DNA of 8,884 bases from JBAROU01 sp049642385 (lineage in GTDB: Bacteria; Chloroflexota; Dehalococcoidia; DSTF01; RBG-16-68-14). The stretch is from NCBI GenBank assembly GCA_049642385.1, contig JBAROU010000115.1, positions 1 through 8,884 on the forward strand, written 5' to 3'. The notes below the pieces were generated by a model that saw only the letters and a list, made by a program, of their open reading frames with translations, made no database searches and had not been told where the DNA came from. A program made the position numbers and the translations under genes. The stretch's first letter is position 1; the number at the start of each line of letters is the position of its first letter. Positions 5,205 to 8,884 of this stretch are shown in pieces.

Positions 5205-6773
5205 GTGGCGTATCGGGAAACGTACACGCAGGGAGCAGCGTTTTTGCCAGTAGGCCGTCGCGTCGGTGGGCGCCTCGAACGTTCGGGGCCTGAGGAGACC
5301 CACCGACCACCCGCCACCACCACGCTGGTCTCTCTTGCCCGCGCGGCGAGCCGGAGACGTTTCCGGCTACAAACCACAGGGGTCCTTGCGCTCGCGCTGA
5401 TTGCCCTGCTCTCTTTCGTCTTCGTGCGACCACGCACCGTCCACATCGCCGTCGACGGCGAGATGACGACCGTGAGCAGCCGCGCCGCGAGCGGGGAGGT
5501 CGTTGTCGAGCAGGCCGGCGTCCAGCTCGCGCCGGGCGATCAGGTCGAAGCCGTGGGCGACGACATCCTCGCCGTCCAGCGCGCGACCAACGCCATCGTT
5601 GCGCTAGATGGCGGGGTCGTCACGCTACGTAGCCAGGCGGACACCGTCGACGAGCTACTCGCTGAGGCGGAGATCGCGGTCGGCCCGCGCGACAGCGTGC
5701 TGCTCAACGGCGTCTTCGTCTCACCCCACGCGCCCGTCGAGCAAGCAGCGCCTTTCGCTGTGAGCAACGCCGCCTCGATCGCACCCGCACCCGCGGCGCC
5801 TGATGGCGCGCCGGTCATCGTCGAAGTACGGCGCGCAGTGCCGTTCCGGGTGATCGAGGACGGCCGCGAGTTCCAGCTGCGCTCCAGCCGCGAGAACGTG
5901 GCGACGGCGTTGCGCGATGTCGGCGTGCGCCTCGGCCCCGGCGACAAGGTGCAGCCGCCGCTCGATACAGAGCTGAGCGCCAGCATGGAGATCAACGTCG
6001 AGCACGCGACGCCGCTCGTCGTCACGCTGCCGGATGGCAAGTTCATCCTCTACAGCCTCGCGCCAACCGTCGGCGGGGCGCTCGCGGAGGGCGAGATCGC
6101 TCTCCCGGCCAGTTATCGCCTCGACCCGCCCGCCGACGCGCCCGTCGAGGCGGGCATGTCCGTGCACGTCGTCGGCATCTCCGAAGACGATGAACTGGAG
6201 CAGGAGCGTATCGAGAGCCAGACGACCTACCAGCCCGATGCGAACCTCGCCTTCGGCGAAGAGCGCGTCATCCAGGGCCACGACGGCGTTCGCTTCCGCC
6301 GCTACCGCGCGGTGTACGAAGATGACCGGCTCATATCGCGCGAGCTCGTGGAGGAGTGGTTCGACCCAGAAGTTGTGGACACGATCGTCTACTACTCAAC
6401 CGCCGCTGCTCCGCCGACGCCGACGCCCGCACCGGCTGCGCCTGCGCCCGCAGGCGTGCCGGCGGGACTCAACGTGGCGCGAACGATCAATGTCTACGCG
6501 ACGTGGTACAACCCTGCCAGCTCCGGCCGCCCTCGCTCCGACCCGGCGTACGGCCTGAGCGCAACGGGCGTGCCCGTCGACCGCGGTATCATCGCCGTCG
6601 ACCCGAGCGTGATCCCGCTCGGCACGCGGATGTACATCCCCGGTTATGGCTACGGCGTGGCGGCGGACACCGGCGGCGCGATCCGCGGGTACGTGATAGA
6701 CTTGGGCTATCCAGACGGCGTCATTCCCAATTGGGCCTCGCAGTGGGTTGACATCTACATCCTCGCGCCGTAA
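5205..6773 (+). CDS. Membrane-anchored DUF348-G5-3D domain protein (YabE-like cell-wall protein)
   Basis: 522 residues counted from GTG 5205. A basic N-terminus (about 1-55) leads into one membrane segment (56-74, TTGVLALALIALLSFVFV) acting as an uncleaved anchor or signal. Outside come four DUF348-like modules (about 78-120, 129-173, 203-268, 269-326), with an Ala/Pro linker between the second and third, then a G5 domain (about 326-398). A Pro/Ala linker (402-419) leads to a C-terminal 3D domain (428-520) with all three conserved aspartates: VDPSVIPLGT, AADTGG and VIDLGY. 3D domains share the fold of MltA-type lytic enzymes, so peptidoglycan cleavage or remodelling at the cell surface is likely. 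Bacillus YabE has this architecture and also sits near ksgA and ispE. The GTG is only 17 nt past the SRP RNA; TTG 5244 is an alternative start. Confidence 0.88.
   Translation: MAYRETYTQGAAFLPVGRRVGGRLERSGPEETHRPPATTTLVSLARAASRRRFRLQTTGVLALALIALLSFVFVRPRTVHIAVDGEMTTVSSRAASGEVVVEQAGVQLAPGDQVEAVGDDILAVQRATNAIVALDGGVVTLRSQADTVDELLAEAEIAVGPRDSVLLNGVFVSPHAPVEQAAPFAVSNAASIAPAPAAPDGAPVIVEVRRAVPFRVIEDGREFQLRSSRENVATALRDVGVRLGPGDKVQPPLDTELSASMEINVEHATPLVVTLPDGKFILYSLAPTVGGALAEGEIALPASYRLDPPADAPVEAGMSVHVVGISEDDELEQERIESQTTYQPDANLAFGEERVIQGHDGVRFRRYRAVYEDDRLISRELVEEWFDPEVVDTIVYYSTAAAPPTPTPAPAAPAPAGVPAGLNVARTINVYATWYNPASSGRPRSDPAYGLSATGVPVDRGIIAVDPSVIPLGTRMYIPGYGYGVAADTGGAIRGYVIDLGYPDGVIPNWASQWVDIYILAP
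5231..5235 (+). promoter_or_regulatory. Possible RBS for an alternative TTG start (5244) of the DUF348/G5/3D gene
   Basis: GGGAG lies 8 nt before the in-frame TTG at 5244-5246. By contrast the AGGAG at 5201-5205 overlaps the GTG at 5205 and is too close to serve it. The shorter start would remove 13 residues and leave the membrane anchor intact. Confidence 0.35.
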
Positions 6774-7689
6774 CCGATCCCGCGCTCGCCCTGGCGAGCC
6801 GCGCCGATCATCATCATCATCATCATCGTCGCACGGCCGACCTTCGCCGCCACGCGAACTGCGCGACGCCGGGCTCTCTGCGCGCAAGGCGCTCGGCCAG
6901 CACTTCCTCACGAGCCCCCGCATCCTCCGTCGCATCGCCGACGCCGCCGAACTCGCGCCGGACGAGACGGTCATCGAAGTCGGCGCGGGGCTGGGCGCGC
7001 TCACGGCGGAGCTCTCCGAGCGGGCGCAGCGCGTCGTCGCCATCGAGCTGGACGATGCGATAGCCATGTATCTCCAGCGTCGCTTTGCCGACACGAACGT
7101 TACGGTCGTGCAGGGCAACGCGCTGGAGCTGGCGGCGAGCGACCTGCTCGCGCGAGCGGGCGCATCGCCGCCGTACGTCGTAACTGGCAACCTGCCCTAC
7201 AACATCGCTCAGCCGCTGCTACGCCATTCCCTCGAGGCGCAGCCGGCGCCGGAGCGACTTGTCGTGATGGTGCAGGCGGAGGTGGCGGAGAGCATCGCGG
7301 CCGCGCCGGGCGACATGAGCCTGCTCAGCGTTTCGATACAACTATACGGCGAACCACGCGTGCTCTTTCGCGTGCCGCCGTCAGCGTTCTACCCGCCGCC
7401 CAAAGTGCAGTCGGCTGTCGTGCGCATCGATGTCGCGCCGTCACCGCGCGCGGCCGTCGACGATGTCGAGGCGTTCTTCCACGTGGCGCGCGCGGCCTTC
7501 AGGTCGAAGCGGAAGCAGCTACGCAACGCGCTCGCCACCGGCCTACGCATCGACGCCGCGACGGCAAGCGAGCTGTTGGCTGTGGCGGGCGTCGACGCCA
7601 CGCTGCGCGCACAGGCGTTGGCGCTCGATGACTGGGCAGCCCTGGCGCGCGCGTGGGTCGAGCGCGGCCGGCCGGAGGGGCAGCCGTGA
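6748..7689 (+). CDS. rsmA: 16S rRNA (adenine(1518)-N6/adenine(1519)-N6)-dimethyltransferase RsmA/KsgA
   Basis: Dimethylates two adjacent adenosines in the 3'-terminal helix of 16S rRNA during small-subunit maturation, using SAM. Family signatures, numbered from TTG 6748: KALGQHFL (47-54), EVGAGLGALT (77-86, SAM motif I), VVAIELDD (96-103), the catalytic motif NLPYNI (148-153), MVQAEVAE (174-181), SAFYPPPKVQSAVVRID (212-228) and AFRSKRKQLRNAL (249-261). The conserved core starts near residue 38, so about 37 residues are extra: an Arg/Pro-rich stretch with eight serines in a row (21-28), encoded by an (ATC)7 microsatellite. TTG 6748 overlaps the previous gene by 26 bp and has only a poor RBS. 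No ATG, GTG or TTG lies in frame between it and the core; CTG 6859 is the only other candidate. Identity is certain, start is not. Confidence 0.95.
   Translation: MTSTSSRRNRSRARPGEPRRSSSSSSSSHGRPSPPRELRDAGLSARKALGQHFLTSPRILRRIADAAELAPDETVIEVGAGLGALTAELSERAQRVVAIELDDAIAMYLQRRFADTNVTVVQGNALELAASDLLARAGASPPYVVTGNLPYNIAQPLLRHSLEAQPAPERLVVMVQAEVAESIAAAPGDMSLLSVSIQLYGEPRVLFRVPPSAFYPPPKVQSAVVRIDVAPSPRAAVDDVEAFFHVARAAFRSKRKQLRNALATGLRIDAATASELLAVAGVDATLRAQALALDDWAALARAWVERGRPEGQP
6784..6799 (+). repeat. Small GC-rich hairpin after the 3D-protein stop
   Basis: GCTCGC (6784-6789) and GCGAGC (6794-6799) pair around a CCTG tetraloop, 10 bp past the TAA at 6771-6773 and directly before the ATC microsatellite. 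No T-run follows, so termination is doubtful. It could act in mRNA processing or in access to the rsmA start. Confidence 0.4.
6807..6827 (+). repeat. (ATC)7 trinucleotide microsatellite
   Basis: Seven perfect ATC units followed by GTCGTC. In the rsmA frame it reads as six TCA codons that run into two TCG codons, giving Ser8. Length changes would keep the frame and alter only the number of serines or the spacing of the leader. Confidence 0.85.
7674..7678 (+). promoter_or_regulatory. RBS fixing the GTG start of ispE
   Basis: GGAGG (extended GGAGGGG to 7680), within the last rsmA codons, sits 7 nt before GTG 7686. This selects that start over the in-frame GTG at 7653 and indicates translational coupling to rsmA. 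Confidence 0.75.
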
Positions 7690-8597
7690 GATCGATTCGC
7701 GTTCGGGCGGCGGCGAAGATCAACTGGACGCTGGAGGTGCTGGGCGCGCGGCCGGACGGCTACCACGAGGTGCGCACGATCCTCCAGACGATCTCGCTGT
7801 GCGACGAGGTGGCGCTTACCTCAGCGGACGAGTTGTCGTTGACCGTACACGGCGCATCGCGGGCCTTTCGACGCGCGCCTCCCGAGGAGAACCTGGCCTT
7901 TCGCGCGGCCGCGCTCCTGCGCGAACGCGCAGGCTATCGCGGCGGCGCGCGCATCGATCTGGAGAAGCGCGTGCCCGTCGCAGCAGGTCTCGGCGGCGGC
8001 AGCAGCGACGCGGCGGCGGTGCTGCGCGGGTTGCGCCGGCTGTGGGAAGCCAATATCTCAGACGACGAGATCGCGACGATCGCCGCGGAGCTGGGCAGCG
8101 ACGTGCCGTTCTTCTTGCGTGGGGGCGCCGCGCTCGCCTCCGGTCGCGGCGAGATCCTCGAGCCGCTGCCGGACCTTGCGCAACAACGGAACCTGATCAT
8201 CGCGCATCGCGAGGCCGCGTCGCCGAGCGATAAAACGACCCGCATGTACGCAGCGCTACGCCCAGAACACTACACGGACGGCTCGGCGACGGAACGGCTG
8301 GCCGCTCGCCTGCGCGCGGGCGATGGCCTGGGCGATGAGGACATATACAACGTCTTCGCGTCGCTGCTACCAGACGTTGACCCGGGTACCGCGCGGGCGC
8401 TCGATCGTGTCACGGGACTTGGTATCGGGCAGCCGCATCTCTGCGGCAGCGGGCCCGCGATCTTCTTCCTCGAGCGTCGCGAGCCTGCAGGCCAGGACGC
8501 GCCGATGGCCCACGTCGAGCTGCCCGGCTATCCGGTCGCGTCGTTCCCGCACACGCTGAGCAGCGCAGACGTGCGCGCCATGTGGGATGAGGGGTAG
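7686..8597 (+). CDS. ispE: 4-diphosphocytidyl-2-C-methyl-D-erythritol kinase
   Basis: A 303-residue GHMP kinase that phosphorylates CDP-methylerythritol at the 2-position with ATP, in the non-mevalonate (MEP) pathway to isoprenoids. Visible signatures: AAAKINWTLEV with the catalytic Lys11, GYHEV (25-29), the ATP-binding loop PVAAGLGGGSSDAAA (97-111), GSDVPFFL (137-144) with the catalytic Asp139, and the C-terminal GHMP motif HLCGSGPAIFF (251-261). Length is normal for the family. GTG 7686 overlaps the rsmA TGA by four bases and has a strong RBS, so the two are translationally coupled. The rsmA-ispE neighbourhood is conserved in several Gram-positive genomes. It implies that this organism makes isoprenoids through the MEP route. 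Confidence 0.95.
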   Translation: MRSIRVRAAAKINWTLEVLGARPDGYHEVRTILQTISLCDEVALTSADELSLTVHGASRAFRRAPPEENLAFRAAALLRERAGYRGGARIDLEKRVPVAAGLGGGSSDAAAVLRGLRRLWEANISDDEIATIAAELGSDVPFFLRGGAALASGRGEILEPLPDLAQQRNLIIAHREAASPSDKTTRMYAALRPEHYTDGSATERLAARLRAGDGLGDEDIYNVFASLLPDVDPGTARALDRVTGLGIGQPHLCGSGPAIFFLERREPAGQDAPMAHVELPGYPVASFPHTLSSADVRAMWDEG

Positions 8598-8599
8598 CC

Positions 8600-8884
8600 G
8601 TGGCCGAGGCGCTGGCAGGCTTCGTCTGCGGCTACGCACTGGCGATCGTGCTGACGCCCGTCGTCGCCATCGCGCTCGTGCGAGCGCGAGCGAACAGCGC
8701 GCTGCTGGGCCAGGTGCTGCCTGAGGGCACGTCGTTCGCCGCGCTGTCGGTTGTGCTCCACGTCTTCGGCGTACTGACGCTAACGGCGCTGGGCCTCGTG
8801 CTCGGGCTGGCGCTCGCCGGTCTCGAAGACCGCAACCCGGCCGGCGGGCTGGGCAGCCCAAACGGCGCGTTCACGATCCTCGTG
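8600..8884 (+). CDS. Unidentified integral membrane protein, N-terminal fragment (runs off right edge)
   Basis: An open frame of 95 codons from GTG 8600 to the last base of the window, with no stop. It starts 2 bp after the ispE stop, and GAGGGG (8589-8594) sits 5 nt upstream, so it is very probably translated with ispE. The protein is hydrophobic: a first membrane segment at about 5-27 (GFVCGYALAIVLTPVVAIALV), a short polar loop with RARAN, and a second at about 47-75, followed by a Gly/Pro-rich loop (LEDRNPAGGLGSPN). I do not recognise a family. Position in the operon alone does not show a role in isoprenoid or wall metabolism. Confidence 0.7.
   Translation, partial: MAEALAGFVCGYALAIVLTPVVAIALVRARANSALLGQVLPEGTSFAALSVVLHVFGVLTLTALGLVLGLALAGLEDRNPAGGLGSPNGAFTILV

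Noticed and set aside
6807..6827. ATC repeat as a CRISPR or phase-variation switch
   Set aside because: The unit is 3 bp with no spacers, so it is not CRISPR. Trinucleotide changes keep the reading frame, so on/off switching by frameshift is not possible.
6396..7190. Minus-strand frame reading the ATC repeat as poly-Asp
   Set aside because: It spans the 3D-protein/rsmA junction in antisense, has strongly biased composition, and lacks an RBS or domain.
7653..7685. Upstream GTG at 7653 as the ispE start
   Set aside because: It would add 11 residues overlapping rsmA. GTG 7686 has GGAGG at ideal spacing and the usual distance to the AKIN motif.

Overview
The window is high-GC bacterial chromosome, except for one clearly lower-GC gene near the left end. 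It fits a monoderm lineage, and Chloroflexota is my best guess. That guess rests on three things: a long SRP RNA with an Alu domain, a DUF348/G5/3D cell-wall protein beside rsmA and ispE (an order known from Bacillus), and frequent GTG/TTG starts with GTGA stop/start overlaps. The phylum is an inference; no marker in the window settles it.

Left part (1-1675). The N-terminus of a LarA-type (DUF2088) protein runs off the left edge on the minus strand, behind a good promoter that sits almost on its ATG. A 313-bp intergenic stretch separates it from a divergent, GC-poorer gene for an AlbA_2 (Schlafen-like) protein with an unidentified beta-rich C-terminal half. That gene also has a -10 box directly upstream of its ATG and no Shine-Dalgarno sequence, so both may give leaderless mRNAs. 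After it comes a 363-bp non-coding stretch with stem-loops and a tandem CTCAGGGTGACA repeat.

Middle (1676-4789, minus strand). Three co-directional genes follow in transcription order: a polytopic membrane protein of the LPG-synthase-TM/flippase-like family, an FAD-dependent amine-oxidase-type oxidoreductase whose GTG start overlaps the previous stop, and a class I SAM methyltransferase 67 bp further on. They probably act together on a lipid, isoprenoid or glycolipid substrate, but the substrate cannot be read from the sequence.

Right part (4790-8884, plus strand). A short divergent region carries an inverted repeat and a sigma70-type promoter, with its start point at the base of a complete large SRP RNA of about 273 nt (4915-5187). 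Directly downstream are a membrane-anchored DUF348x4-G5-3D protein, rsmA (KsgA, 16S rRNA dimethyltransferase), ispE (MEP-pathway kinase, start overlapping the rsmA stop) and the beginning of a membrane protein cut by the right edge. Tight spacing suggests one transcription unit, possibly with the SRP RNA as its 5' part. The points most worth a second look are the AlbA_2 gene, the SRP RNA/cell-wall gene junction, and the missing conventional rsmA start beside an (ATC)7 microsatellite.
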